Assembly (NCBI GenBank): GCA_046327915.1
Contig: JAXLXO010000033.1
Span: 1 to 64,000 of the forward strand
Direction of reading: 5' to 3'
DNA from: VGTK01 sp046327915
GTDB taxonomy: Bacteria > Desulfobacterota > Binatia > UBA12015
DNA length: 64,000 nt
Shown: positions 43,143-51,601 of the stretch, piece by piece
How the letters are laid out: the number at the start of each line of letters is the position of its first letter
Numbering within the stretch: position 1 is the stretch's first letter
Notes under the pieces: model-generated
Databases searched by the model: none
Told to the model about the DNA's origin: nothing
The model's input: only the letters and a program-made list of their open reading frames with translations
Translations under genes and position numbers: made by a program

Positions 43143-43364
43143 TCAACGGCGCAACATGCCGGCGATCACGGGTCCGCAACGCTTGGCGCCGCAGGGGCCG
43201 GTCGCGGCGCGGGTGCGACGCCGGATCTCGTCGAGCGTCGTCGCGCCGCCGGCGATCGCCTTCTCGATGACGCCGCGGCGGATCTTGTTGCAGATGCAGA
43301 CGACCTTGTACGACTCGATGATCTCGCGCCGCCGGCGCTCGAGCTCGTCCGCGTCGTCGTCCAC
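43143..43364 (-). CDS. Bfd-like [2Fe-2S] ferredoxin
   Basis: 73 residues with four Cys: VVCICN near residue 20 and CGAKRC near residue 60, with 32 residues between the pairs, giving C-x-C...C-x4-C. It resembles bacterioferritin-associated ferredoxin and related BFD domains that supply electrons to iron-storage proteins. Here it sits 135 bases downstream of rubrerythrin, whose diiron centre needs an electron source. GGAGG lies 4 bases before the GTG. Confidence 0.75.
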   Translation of the reverse strand: MDDDADELERRRREIIESYKVVCICNKIRRGVIEKAIAGGATTLDEIRRRTRAATGPCGAKRCGPVIAGMLRR

Positions 43365-43491
43365 GCGGCCTCCATAGCACGGCGTCGTCGGCCTGCATCG
43401 CGTCGTCGCGCGGCGGCACCGGAGGCACGCAGGCCGCCCGAACGCCGGCTCGTTCTTGACTCCCCGGAGATCGAACGACACTGTTGAAGCA

Positions 43492-44736
43492 ATGCCTGGA
43501 TCGTCGCGACGCGTCCTCGGAATGATCATGGCGGGCGGCGAAGGTACCCGCCTCTTCCCGCTCACGCGCGACCGCGCGAAGCCGGCCGTGCCGTTCGGCG
43601 GCAAGTACCGCCTGATCGACTTCGTGCTGTCGAACTTCGTCAACTCGGGGATCTTCTCGATCTACGTGATGGTGCAGTTCAAGTCGCAGTCGCTGATCGA
43701 GCACCTCGCGGCCGGCTGGAAGTTCGGCGGCCTGATCGCCGAGCACTTCATCTCCCCGGTGCCGGCGCAGATGCAGCACGGCCAGACCTGGTACAAGGGC
43801 ACGGCCGACGCGATCTACCAGAACCTCAACCTGATCGAGAACTACCAGCCCGACCTCGTGGCGGTGTTCGGCGCGGATCACATCTACCGCATGGACATCA
43901 GCCAGATGGCCGACTTCCACCGCGAGCGCGGCGCTCTCGTCACCGTGGCCACGTTGCCGGTACCGCGCCACGAGGCGTCGAGCTTCGGGATCGTCCACGT
44001 GGAAGGCGACGGTCTGGTCGCCGACTTCGTCGAGAAGCCGTCCGACCCGCCGGAGATGCCGGACCGTCCGGGATACAGCCTCGCGTCGATGGGCAACTAC
44101 ATCTTCGACGCCGACTTCCTGATGACGGCGCTGAAGGAGCTCGCCGACAGCGAGGGCGGCGGCACCGACTTCGGCAAGCACATCATCCCGGCGCATCTGC
44201 ACAACAGGCGCACGTACGCCTACGACTTCGCGACCAACCGCCTGCCCGGCGAGCCGGAGGGCAAGCCGACCTACTGGCGCGACGTCGGCACGCTCGACTC
44301 GTTCTACGAGGCGAACATGGACCTGCGCTCGCCGGATCCCGCGCTGAACCTCTACAACCAGTCGTGGCCGCTCCGCACCGCGGAGACGCCCAACCCGCCG
44401 GCGAAGTTCGTGTTCGACGAGATCGGACGGCGCGGTCAGGCCGTGCAGTCCGTCGTGTCCGAGGGCTGCATCGTCAGCGGCGGCAGCGTGCGCAACTCGG
44501 TGCTCGGCAAGAACGTCTTCGTGCACAGCTTCGCCGAGGTCGAGGACGCCGTGATCATGGACGGCTGCCGCATTCGCCGCCACGCCAAGGTCCGCCGCGC
44601 GATCATCGACAAGTACGTCGAGATCCCCGAGGGCGAGCGCATCGGCTACGACCTCGAGCTCGACCGCCAGCGCTTCACCGTCACCGAGTCCGGGATCGTC
44701 GTGATCCCGAAGCAGCCGCGCCCCGTCTTCGATTGA
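43492..44736 (+). CDS. glgC: Glucose-1-phosphate adenylyltransferase
   Basis: 414 residues with the nucleotidyltransferase N-terminus MAGGEGTRLFPLT, the substrate loop YWRDVGTLDSFYEANMDL, and the C-terminal left-handed beta-helix (GCIVSGGSVRNSVLG). It makes ADP-glucose for glycogen synthesis. No other glycogen genes (glgA, glgB) are in the window. The Shine-Dalgarno is weak (GAAG). Confidence 0.92.
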   Translation: MPGSSRRVLGMIMAGGEGTRLFPLTRDRAKPAVPFGGKYRLIDFVLSNFVNSGIFSIYVMVQFKSQSLIEHLAAGWKFGGLIAEHFISPVPAQMQHGQTWYKGTADAIYQNLNLIENYQPDLVAVFGADHIYRMDISQMADFHRERGALVTVATLPVPRHEASSFGIVHVEGDGLVADFVEKPSDPPEMPDRPGYSLASMGNYIFDADFLMTALKELADSEGGGTDFGKHIIPAHLHNRRTYAYDFATNRLPGEPEGKPTYWRDVGTLDSFYEANMDLRSPDPALNLYNQSWPLRTAETPNPPAKFVFDEIGRRGQAVQSVVSEGCIVSGGSVRNSVLGKNVFVHSFAEVEDAVIMDGCRIRRHAKVRRAIIDKYVEIPEGERIGYDLELDRQRFTVTESGIVVIPKQPRPVFD

Positions 44737-44748
44737 CGCGGCCTCGCC

Positions 44749-44784
44749 CCGCGGAACGCCCGCCCGAAGGCGAGCGCTCCGCGG
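44749..44784. terminator. Hairpin between convergent genes
   Basis: CCGCGGA (44749-44755) and TCCGCGG (44778-44784) form a stem with further inner pairing in the gap between glgC and the monooxygenase-like lipoprotein gene. Confidence 0.4.
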
Positions 44785-44796
44785 ACGAGCCTGGGC

Positions 44797-46716
44797 TCAG
44801 CGCGACGTGTGTCCCGCGTGCGCGACCGACGGGTCGCCGGACATGACCATGCCGCCCGGCATCGGCGCACGGCAGGCGGAGACCGGCGGCGGCAGGAAGT
44901 CGGTGCTCAGCGAGCGTCCCCGGGCGTCCACCGCGGCGACGCTCGCCGTACCCGACGCAACCGACGGGTCGACGTAGTAGCTGCCCAGCATCAGGAACAT
45001 CTCGTTCTCGGTGCTCTCGCCGCCGGTCAGCGGGCACGCGTCACACGAGCCGTCGCCCGCGTTCGGCGAGCTGTCGCAGGTCGCGTCGTCCCCCTCGCCC
45101 GCGCACGGGGAGCCGACACGGCCCGAAGCACACGCGGTCGGCTTGCAGAGCCCGATGCCCGAGGCGTGCGCGCTCGCCGGGATGCGCGACGCGCGCGTCA
45201 CGGTCTCCGGGTCGGGCGCGCCGTCGTCGCCGACGCCGTTGTTGAAGCTCGCGCAGAACTTCACCGTGCGCTCCGCCGGATCGGGCGAGTCGAACGCGAG
45301 AGGCGGGTCGAAGTGCGCGACCGACGGGTCGTTGTAGACGAAGTTCTCGTAGATGCGGCTGCCGTCGGGCGCGGTGATCCAGAAGTGCTTGCCGCGCTTG
45401 TGCACGTGCGACGACAGCTGGAACACGCGCGAGCCCTGCTCGAAGGTGAAGTCGTCGCACACGTCGCCGGTCGAATACGCCGGCATTCCGGACATGCGGA
45501 AGATCGAGCCCGGCGTCAGGATGCCGCCGGCGCGGATCGGATAGCTCTGATCCTTGGCGAACTCGTAGTTGATGCGCGCGTGCATGCGCGTGTCCTTCGC
45601 GGTCAGGTTGAAGGCGTGCGAGTTCCAGTAGAACACGCCCTTGACGGGAATCTGCGCGAAGACGCCCGGCGTGTACGACGTGCGGTCCTGCGCCTGCTGC
45701 GCGCCCCCGACCGTCACGTTCAGCCCGCGACCGGTGAAGCTCGTCTGCGGGCCGTAGCCGATGCAGGCGAACGTGCTGCGCACGGCCGCCGTGCAGTGGC
45801 CTCCGCCGCACTGGCTCTTGTCGGTGGGCTCGCAGGCCTCGCCCTCGCGGTCACCGCCGACGCAGGTCCAGTCGCCGTACGACGGGTCGTGCAGGTCGAA
45901 GGACGGATCGTCGTTGGCCCGCGCGTACCAGAGGATCAGGTGGTGACTCTGCGGGTCCTGCCGCAGCTCGGTGACGTCGAAGCGGAAGTACTTGCCCGAA
46001 GGATCGAGGTATTCGGCCGGCACCTGGTCCGAGAAGTCCTCGTAGGTCGCGAAGCAGTACTCGATCTCGCGATCGTGCGGCAGGACGTAGTTGGGCATGT
46101 CGAACTGGATGCCCTCGCCCGCGGCCGGCGCCGCGAGCGGCTCGATGGTGATCGGCTCCGGCGGCGGCAGGCAGGCGCCGAGAAGCTTCTCGGTCCCGAT
46201 CACGGTGCCGGTCTCCGGCGCGCCGGCGTAGAGCCACAGGCGGACGAGCTCGAGCTCGTCCTCGCTGAGGGGCGGCAGGCCGTTCGGCATCGGCGCGCCG
46301 TTGATCGAGACCGTACCCGGCTTGGTCGCGGCCGCGAGCTTGAGCCAGAGGTAGCTGCGGTCCTTGTCGCCCGGGGCGACGCGCTTCATCCCCGCGCCGG
46401 TCGCGGGAATCTCGAAGAGGTTCGCGTACGAGACGCCTGCGCTGAGCTGCAGCCCACCGGCCGCCGCGTTGCCGTGACAGATGGCCGTCGTGCAGCCGTG
46501 CTGCTCGAAGATCCGGTCCTGGATGCCCTCGAAGGTGCTTGCGTACTGCTTGACGCCCTCCGCGCAGGAGGTCGTCCCGCCACCGCCGCCGTCCGAGCCA
46601 CCCGAGCCCGAGCCCGAGCAGCCGCCGAGCAGCGCGCCCGCGAGCAGTGCGACGAGCGCGATCCGCACGGGTCGGAAATTGACGCGGCGATCTTGTCCCA
46701 GGTTCGAGAAGCGCAT
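44797..46716 (-). CDS. Lipoprotein: CX4CH cytochrome-like domain plus PHM-like copper monooxygenase region
   Basis: 639 residues. A lipoprotein signal ends GALLGGC (Cys33) before a Gly/Ser-rich linker. Residues 60-150 look like a small cytochrome c with haem motif CTTAICH (75-81), a CX4CH rather than CX2CH spacing, and a distal Met candidate in GAPMPNGLPPL. The rest resembles peptidylglycine-monooxygenase-type Cu proteins: QSHHLILWY (near 257), NSHAFN (near 366), HVHKRGKH (near 437), and NEMFLMLGSYY with a candidate Cu-ligand Met (near 572). Many Cys pairs suggest secretion. It may be an electron-wired copper monooxygenase, but this assignment is by motif only. Confidence 0.7.
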   Translation of the reverse strand: MRFSNLGQDRRVNFRPVRIALVALLAGALLGGCSGSGSGGSDGGGGGTTSCAEGVKQYASTFEGIQDRIFEQHGCTTAICHGNAAAGGLQLSAGVSYANLFEIPATGAGMKRVAPGDKDRSYLWLKLAAATKPGTVSINGAPMPNGLPPLSEDELELVRLWLYAGAPETGTVIGTEKLLGACLPPPEPITIEPLAAPAAGEGIQFDMPNYVLPHDREIEYCFATYEDFSDQVPAEYLDPSGKYFRFDVTELRQDPQSHHLILWYARANDDPSFDLHDPSYGDWTCVGGDREGEACEPTDKSQCGGGHCTAAVRSTFACIGYGPQTSFTGRGLNVTVGGAQQAQDRTSYTPGVFAQIPVKGVFYWNSHAFNLTAKDTRMHARINYEFAKDQSYPIRAGGILTPGSIFRMSGMPAYSTGDVCDDFTFEQGSRVFQLSSHVHKRGKHFWITAPDGSRIYENFVYNDPSVAHFDPPLAFDSPDPAERTVKFCASFNNGVGDDGAPDPETVTRASRIPASAHASGIGLCKPTACASGRVGSPCAGEGDDATCDSSPNAGDGSCDACPLTGGESTENEMFLMLGSYYVDPSVASGTASVAAVDARGRSLSTDFLPPPVSACRAPMPGGMVMSGDPSVAHAGHTSR

Positions 46717-46852
46717 GCAGGTCCCCCGCGTCCGGCGCCAGCCGCCGGCCTGTCGATTCTTCCGTGAATTCGCCTGCGACCCGGTCTTCCGGGGAAGACG
46801 CGAGCCGCGTGTCGCGGCGCGTGATTGCGACTTCCGGGCCAACGACGCGGGC

Positions 46853-46893
46853 AAAAAAAGAGGGGCCGGTGGATCACCCACCGGCCCCTCTTT
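46853..46893 (-). terminator. Rho-independent terminator of the glutathione transferase gene
   Basis: A perfect 16-bp stem, AAAGAGGGGCCGGTGG (46857-46872) with its complement at 46878-46893, around a 5-base loop. Read on the minus strand it is followed by a run of seven T (46859-46853). The plus side has only three T. Confidence 0.85.
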
Positions 46894-46909
46894 CAGGAGG
46901 AATGGCCTC

Positions 46910-47542
46910 TCAGAGCCCTTCGAGGCGACGGATGCTCTCGCGCTGGCGCAGGCGGTCGACGTAGCCGCGGAGCGCACGCGCGCCCTCGGGCAGCGCGACC
47001 CCGCGCGCGACGAGCAGCAGCAGACGGGGCGCGAACGCCGCGTCGGCGATGCTGAACGCACCGGCGAGATACTCCTTGCCACCGGCAAGCTCGCGCTCGA
47101 GCAGGGCGAAGGCGCGATCCACCTCGTCCTTGGCGCGGCGGAGCTTCTCCGCGTCGCGCTCGCCCTCGGGCTTCACGTGCTCGGTCAGCAGGTTGCCGGC
47201 CGCGAGCACGAACGCCATGTCGGCGTAGTCCTCGAGCTGGCGGACCCGGGCACGAGCCGCTGAGTCACCCGGCGGCGGCAGCAGGGCGGGCTCGGGGTAC
47301 TCGTCCTCGAGGTACTCGTCGATCACCGTCGAGTCGTAGATGACCGTGCGGTTGTTCTCGTCCTCCTCGTCGACCAGGACGGGAACCTTGTGGAACGGGT
47401 TCAGCGCCACGAACCACGGCTCGAGCTGCTCGTGCTTCCGCAGGTCGACCACGGTCAATTCGTAGTCCAGCTGCTTTTCGGCCAGCACGATCCTCGTTTT
47501 CTGGCCGAAAGGACACTGCGGGTAGTCGTACAGCTTGAGCAT
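46910..47542 (-). CDS. Glutathione S-transferase-like protein
   Basis: 210 residues. The N-terminal thioredoxin domain has YPQCPFGQKTRIVLAEK with a Cys in the active position (omega/SspA-like) and VPVL preceding the cis-Pro contact. The helical C-terminal domain ends at residue 210. It could detoxify electrophiles or reduce dehydroascorbate. GGAGGAGG precedes the ATG. Confidence 0.85.
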   Translation of the reverse strand: MLKLYDYPQCPFGQKTRIVLAEKQLDYELTVVDLRKHEQLEPWFVALNPFHKVPVLVDEEDENNRTVIYDSTVIDEYLEDEYPEPALLPPPGDSAARARVRQLEDYADMAFVLAAGNLLTEHVKPEGERDAEKLRRAKDEVDRAFALLERELAGGKEYLAGAFSIADAAFAPRLLLLVARGVALPEGARALRGYVDRLRQRESIRRLEGL

Positions 47543-47680
47543 TCGCCTCCTCCGCCCCTTTGCTCGATCTCGGCTAAGACGAGGTTTGGTAAGGGAAATG
47601 GCACGCGGAAGCAACGGACGTGCGTCAAATCATGGCAACGACCGCAGCGATTTTGCCGGCCCCGGGGGCGGACCTTTCGG

Positions 47681-48547
47681 TCAGCGCGGGACGTGCGACC
47701 AGGCGTGGTACGAGCTGCGGACCAGCGGGCCCGACTCGACGTGCCGGAACCCCATGGCGAGCGCCTGACGGCCCAGATCCTCGAATTCCGCGGGATCGAG
47801 ATAGCGTTCGACGGGAAGGTGCTTCGCGGTCGGACGCAGATACTGGCCCAGGGTGATGATGTCGCAGCCGGCCGTCCGGAGGTCGCGCAGGACGGTCAGG
47901 ACCTCGGCGGGCTCCTCGCCGAGACCGAGCATCAGCCCCGCCTTGGTCAGCAGATCGGGCCTCGTCGCGCGGGCGAAACGGAGGACGTCGAGCGAGCGCT
48001 CGTACTTCGCCCCGGCGCGGGCGCGCTTGTAGAGGCGCGGGACGGTCTCCAAATTGTGGTTGTAGACCGCGATCGGGGACGCGGCGACGGTCTCGACGCA
48101 GTCCTTCCTGCCCTGGAAATCCGGCGTCAGGACCTCGACCTCGCACGCCGGCACCGTGTGGCGGATCGCGCGCACCGTGGCGGCGAAGTGCTCCGCTCCG
48201 AGATCGGGCAGGTCGTCGCGGTCGACCGAGGTGACCACCACGTGCTGCAGCCCGAGCTTCTTCACCGCCTGCGCGAGGCGGTACGGCTCCATCGGGTCGA
48301 GCGCCTCGGGACGGCCGTGGCTCACCGCGCAGAACGCGCAGTTGCGCGTGCAGGTGTCGCCCATGAGCATGAACGTCGCAGTACCGTGCGCCCAGCACTC
48401 GGCGACGTTCGGACAGCGCGCCTCCTCGCAAACCGTCGCGACGCCGGAGTCCTTGACGATCGCACGCGTGCGCGCGTAGCCCTCGCCGCCCGGCACTCGG
48501 ACGCGGATCCAGTCCGGGTGGCGCCTCGCGGTCGCCGGAGCACTCAT
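47681..48547 (-). CDS. lipA: Lipoyl synthase
   Basis: 288 residues. The auxiliary cluster motif is CEEARCPNVAEC (C-x4-C-x5-C) and the radical-SAM motif is CTRNCAFC; the C-terminal RSSYHA supplies the auxiliary-cluster Ser. It inserts two sulfurs into octanoyl groups on E2 and GcvH proteins. The ATG overlaps the lipB stop (ATGA). Confidence 0.95.
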   Translation of the reverse strand: MSAPATARRHPDWIRVRVPGGEGYARTRAIVKDSGVATVCEEARCPNVAECWAHGTATFMLMGDTCTRNCAFCAVSHGRPEALDPMEPYRLAQAVKKLGLQHVVVTSVDRDDLPDLGAEHFAATVRAIRHTVPACEVEVLTPDFQGRKDCVETVAASPIAVYNHNLETVPRLYKRARAGAKYERSLDVLRFARATRPDLLTKAGLMLGLGEEPAEVLTVLRDLRTAGCDIITLGQYLRPTAKHLPVERYLDPAEFEDLGRQALAMGFRHVESGPLVRSSYHAWSHVPR

Positions 48548-49335
48548 GCCCGCGCCTCCGTCGGAGCCGCATGCGCTGCGGCCGGCCACGCGAGCGCCCG
48601 TCCGACGTGCTGCGCGGCGAGCGTCGCCACCTCGGGCAGCGACGGCACGGGCCGTACCGACTCCCGCTCGACCGTCGTCATGCGCACGCCGTCGAGCCCG
48701 CACGGCACGATCGCCGCGAACGGCGCCAGATCCATCGCCACGTTGAGAGCGAAGCCGTGCATCGTGATCCCGCCGCGAACGGCGATCCCGATCGACGCGA
48801 TCTTGCGAATCCTGCCGAGCTGCATGTCCCGTTCGTTCATTTCCGTGACGTCGGCCCCGTCGTCCGCGACCCAGACGCCGGTTCGTCCGGGCCAGGGCAA
48901 GCCGCGCACGCCCAGCGCCGACAACGTCCAGATGACACCGGTCTCCAGATCCCGCAAGAAGCGGTGCACGTCGCGGCCACGCCGGCGCAGGTCGACGAGC
49001 GCGTAGCCGACGAGCTGGCCCGGGCCGTGGTACGTGACGTCGCCGCCGCGTCCGATCCGCTCCAGCGGCGCGGCCGGCGGCGCGCCGCTGGTCAGCGTGC
49101 CCAGGTGCTCGCCCTTGCCGCCGCGTCCGGTCGTGTAGACGGGATCGTGCTCGAGCAGCAGCAGGAGGTCGCCGGTCTCCGCGTGCGCGCGGCGGATCTC
49201 CTCCTGGAGCGCGAGCGCGGGCACGAAGCCGATGCGGCCGAGCCAGCGCGTCGGGACGCCATCTCCGCAGAGTGGCTCCCCCGGCGGACCCGGCGCCGTC
49301 CCCGCGCGGTCGGGTGCGGCCGCGCCGCCGCTCAC
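48544..49335 (-). CDS. lipB: Lipoyl (octanoyl) transferase
   Basis: 263 residues. It has HDPVYTTGRGGKGEHLG, GRGGDVTYHGPGQLVGY, the catalytic Lys in KIASIGI and the catalytic Cys in IVPCGLDGV. A short insertion of about 15 residues (VTEMNERDMQLGRIR) sits before the Lys motif. It moves octanoate from acyl carrier protein to lipoyl domains. The GTG overlaps the E2 stop (GTGA) and GGAGG lies 6 bases upstream, so E2, LipB and LipA are made together. Confidence 0.92.
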   Translation of the reverse strand: MSGGAAAPDRAGTAPGPPGEPLCGDGVPTRWLGRIGFVPALALQEEIRRAHAETGDLLLLLEHDPVYTTGRGGKGEHLGTLTSGAPPAAPLERIGRGGDVTYHGPGQLVGYALVDLRRRGRDVHRFLRDLETGVIWTLSALGVRGLPWPGRTGVWVADDGADVTEMNERDMQLGRIRKIASIGIAVRGGITMHGFALNVAMDLAPFAAIVPCGLDGVRMTTVERESVRPVPSLPEVATLAAQHVGRALAWPAAAHAAPTEARA

Positions 49336-50756
49336 GCCGAACCTCCGGCCGGCAGCAGCAGCGACGCCGGATTCTCGAGGCGCCGCTTCACGTCGGCGAG
49401 GAAGCGCCCGCCGCGCGCCCCGTCGATCACGCGGTGGTCGCACGACAGCGTGATCGACATCGTCCAGCCGACGGCGAGCGCACCGTCGCGCACCACCGCT
49501 CGCTGCTTGACGGAGCCCACCGCGAGAATCGCCGCCTGCGGCGGGTTCAGCACGGCGCTGAAGCTGTCGACGTCGAACATGCCGAGGTTCGACACGCTGA
49601 ACGTCGCACCCGACAGATCCGCCGCGGTGAAGCGTCCGCTCTCCGCCTTCTCGGCGAGCGCGCGCGCCTGCGCCGCGATGGCGAGCAGGTCGAGCCGGTC
49701 GGCACCGGACAGCACGGGGACCAGAAGCCCGTCGTCGACGGCGGTGGCGATCCCGACGTTGACCTCGCCGAGCAGCTCGATCGCATCGCCGGCGAAGCGC
49801 GCGTTGACCTCGGGGAACTTCGCGAGCGCGTCGGCGACGGCCTTCACCACCATGTGGTTGTAGGTCACCGAGGGCTCGACCTCGAGCGCCTTCAGCTGTG
49901 CGCGCAGGCGCACGGCCTCGTCCATGTCGACGATCGTCGTCAAGTAGAAGTGCGGCGCCTCGCGCGTGCTCTCGGCCATGCGCTTCGCGATCGACGCGCG
50001 CATCTTGGACAGCGGAACGCGGCGCACACCGCCGGAAGCACGCTCCTCCGCTGCCGGTGCCGCCGCTTCCTGCGGTTCGCCTCCCCCGGCCGCGGGTGCG
50101 GAGCGATCCGCGGACGCCGGAGCCGGCTTCGCCGCGGCCGTGCCGCGCGCCGCACGTGCTTGCGCCTCCTCGACGTCACGGCGCGTGATCCGCCCCGCGG
50201 GCCCGGTACCGCGCACGGCGCCGAGATCGATGCCCAGCTCGTCCGCCAGCGAGCGGGCGAGCGGCGACGCCTTGGGCTCCCCGCTTCGCGCGGCCGCCGG
50301 TCGCGGCGCGGGCACGGCGGCAGCCACCGGACGGGCAGCTGCCGGTGCGGCCGCGGCTGGTGGGTTGGACCGCTGCTCAGGCGGAGCTGCGGGCGCCCCA
50401 GGACGGGCCGCCGGCCGTGAAGACGCCTTCGCAGCCGGCGGCGCGGGCCGGGCCTCGCTTGCTGGCGCCGGCGGAGTCGACTCCGCCTTGCCGTTGCCCG
50501 CGGTGGCGGCACTCGGGCCGTCGCCGGCCTCGATGACGGCGATCACCGCGCCGACCGGGGCCGTCTGGCCCTCCGCCAGCTTCACCTGCTTCAGAACACC
50601 CGACGCGGACGACTCGACCTCCATGTCCGCCTTGTCGGTCTCGACCTCGACGAGCAGCTCGCCCGCCTCGACGCGGTCGCCCTCGCGCTTCAGCCAGCGC
50701 AGGATCTTGCCTTCCTCCATGGTGTCGGAAAGCCGGGGCATGGTGACGTCGGGCAT
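49332..50756 (-). CDS. Dihydrolipoamide acyltransferase (E2)
   Basis: 474 residues. One N-terminal lipoyl domain has the lipoyl-Lys in ETDKADME (near residue 42), then a long Ala/Pro-rich linker (about 85-150), a peripheral-subunit-binding domain (SPLARSLADELGIDL and GPAGRITRRDV), and a C-terminal catalytic domain with DHRVIDGARGG. It is the core of a pyruvate or branched-chain 2-oxoacid dehydrogenase complex. The E1 and E3 genes are not in this window, so the complex type is not certain. Directly upstream of lipB and lipA, which modify its Lys. Confidence 0.92.
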   Translation of the reverse strand: MPDVTMPRLSDTMEEGKILRWLKREGDRVEAGELLVEVETDKADMEVESSASGVLKQVKLAEGQTAPVGAVIAVIEAGDGPSAATAGNGKAESTPPAPASEARPAPPAAKASSRPAARPGAPAAPPEQRSNPPAAAAPAAARPVAAAVPAPRPAAARSGEPKASPLARSLADELGIDLGAVRGTGPAGRITRRDVEEAQARAARGTAAAKPAPASADRSAPAAGGGEPQEAAAPAAEERASGGVRRVPLSKMRASIAKRMAESTREAPHFYLTTIVDMDEAVRLRAQLKALEVEPSVTYNHMVVKAVADALAKFPEVNARFAGDAIELLGEVNVGIATAVDDGLLVPVLSGADRLDLLAIAAQARALAEKAESGRFTAADLSGATFSVSNLGMFDVDSFSAVLNPPQAAILAVGSVKQRAVVRDGALAVGWTMSITLSCDHRVIDGARGGRFLADVKRRLENPASLLLPAGGSA

Positions 50757-50831
50757 CGCTCGCATCCTCTCCCGCAAGGCGTCCGCTCCCCGAGCGGCGC
50801 ACACGACAGGAGTCTAGCCGACCTGCGCGGC

Positions 50832-51509
50832 TCAGACAGCCTGTGGCAGGAGGGCGCGGACGGGCGCGAACGACTTGCGGTGCACCGGCGACGGGCCGAG
50901 GCTGCGCAGCGCCGTCAGGTGCGCGGCGGTGGCGTAGCCCGCGTGCGACGCGAAACCGTAGCCCGGATACCGGTCGTCGAGCTCGCACATGAGGCGGTCG
51001 CGGTGGACCTTGGCGACGATCGACGCGGCGGCGATGGAGTAGACGGTCGCATCGCCGTCGTCGACGCAGGTCTGCTGGATCGTGCACTCGGGGATGCGCC
51101 GCGAGTCGATCAGCAGGTGGTTCGGCACGACCGGCAGCGCCTCGACCGCGCGCCGCATCGCGAGCAGTCCCGCCTGGTAGATGTTGATCGCGTCGATCTC
51201 GTCGACCTCGACCATGCCGATCCCGACGCCGAGCGCCGACGCGCGGATCAGCTCGGCGAGACCCTCGCGCTTCGCCTTCGGGACCTTCTTGGAGTCCGTC
51301 ACGCCGTCGATCGAGACGTCGACGGGCAGGACCACTGCGGCCGCCACGACCGGTCCGGCGAGCGGTCCCATGCCGACCTCGTCCACGCCGGCGACGAGTG
51401 CGAAGCCCGCGCCCCAGAGCGCGCGCTCGGTGAACAGCTTGCGCTCGCGATCGCGCTTCCACTTGCGCGCGAGCTTGCTGCCACCCCGCCCCGTCATGGC
51501 AGCGCGCAT
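50832..51509 (-). CDS. rnhB: Ribonuclease HII
   Basis: 225 residues with the metal-binding acidic residues of RNase HII: Asp and Glu in GVDEVGMGPLAG, Asp in LLIDSRRIP, and Asp in DDGDATVYSIAAASIVAK. It also keeps the DSKK motif. It removes ribonucleotides from RNA-DNA hybrids. It has a basic N-terminal extension. ATG at 51509 and ATG at 51497 are both possible. It is divergent from the acyl-CoA dehydrogenase. Confidence 0.93.
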   Translation of the reverse strand: MRAAMTGRGGSKLARKWKRDRERKLFTERALWGAGFALVAGVDEVGMGPLAGPVVAAAVVLPVDVSIDGVTDSKKVPKAKREGLAELIRASALGVGIGMVEVDEIDAINIYQAGLLAMRRAVEALPVVPNHLLIDSRRIPECTIQQTCVDDGDATVYSIAAASIVAKVHRDRLMCELDDRYPGYGFASHAGYATAAHLTALRSLGPSPVHRKSFAPVRALLPQAV

Positions 51510-51601
51510 ACACCCAACGTCGCCGGTGTTCCAGCCCGCTCGGTCGCTCCTTGAAGCCCGGCAGCCGAGGTGTTCAAGTCGCCGCCGGAGGAGAAACGAA
51601 C

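Noticed and set aside
43456..43484. TTGACT as a -35 element for glgC
   Set aside because: No acceptable -10 lies 16-18 bases downstream (the candidate reads CACTGT).
46902..46964. A 20-codon plus-strand frame with AGGAGG directly before ATG
   Set aside because: The Shine-Dalgarno site is only 1 base from the ATG and the frame is antisense to the glutathione transferase end.
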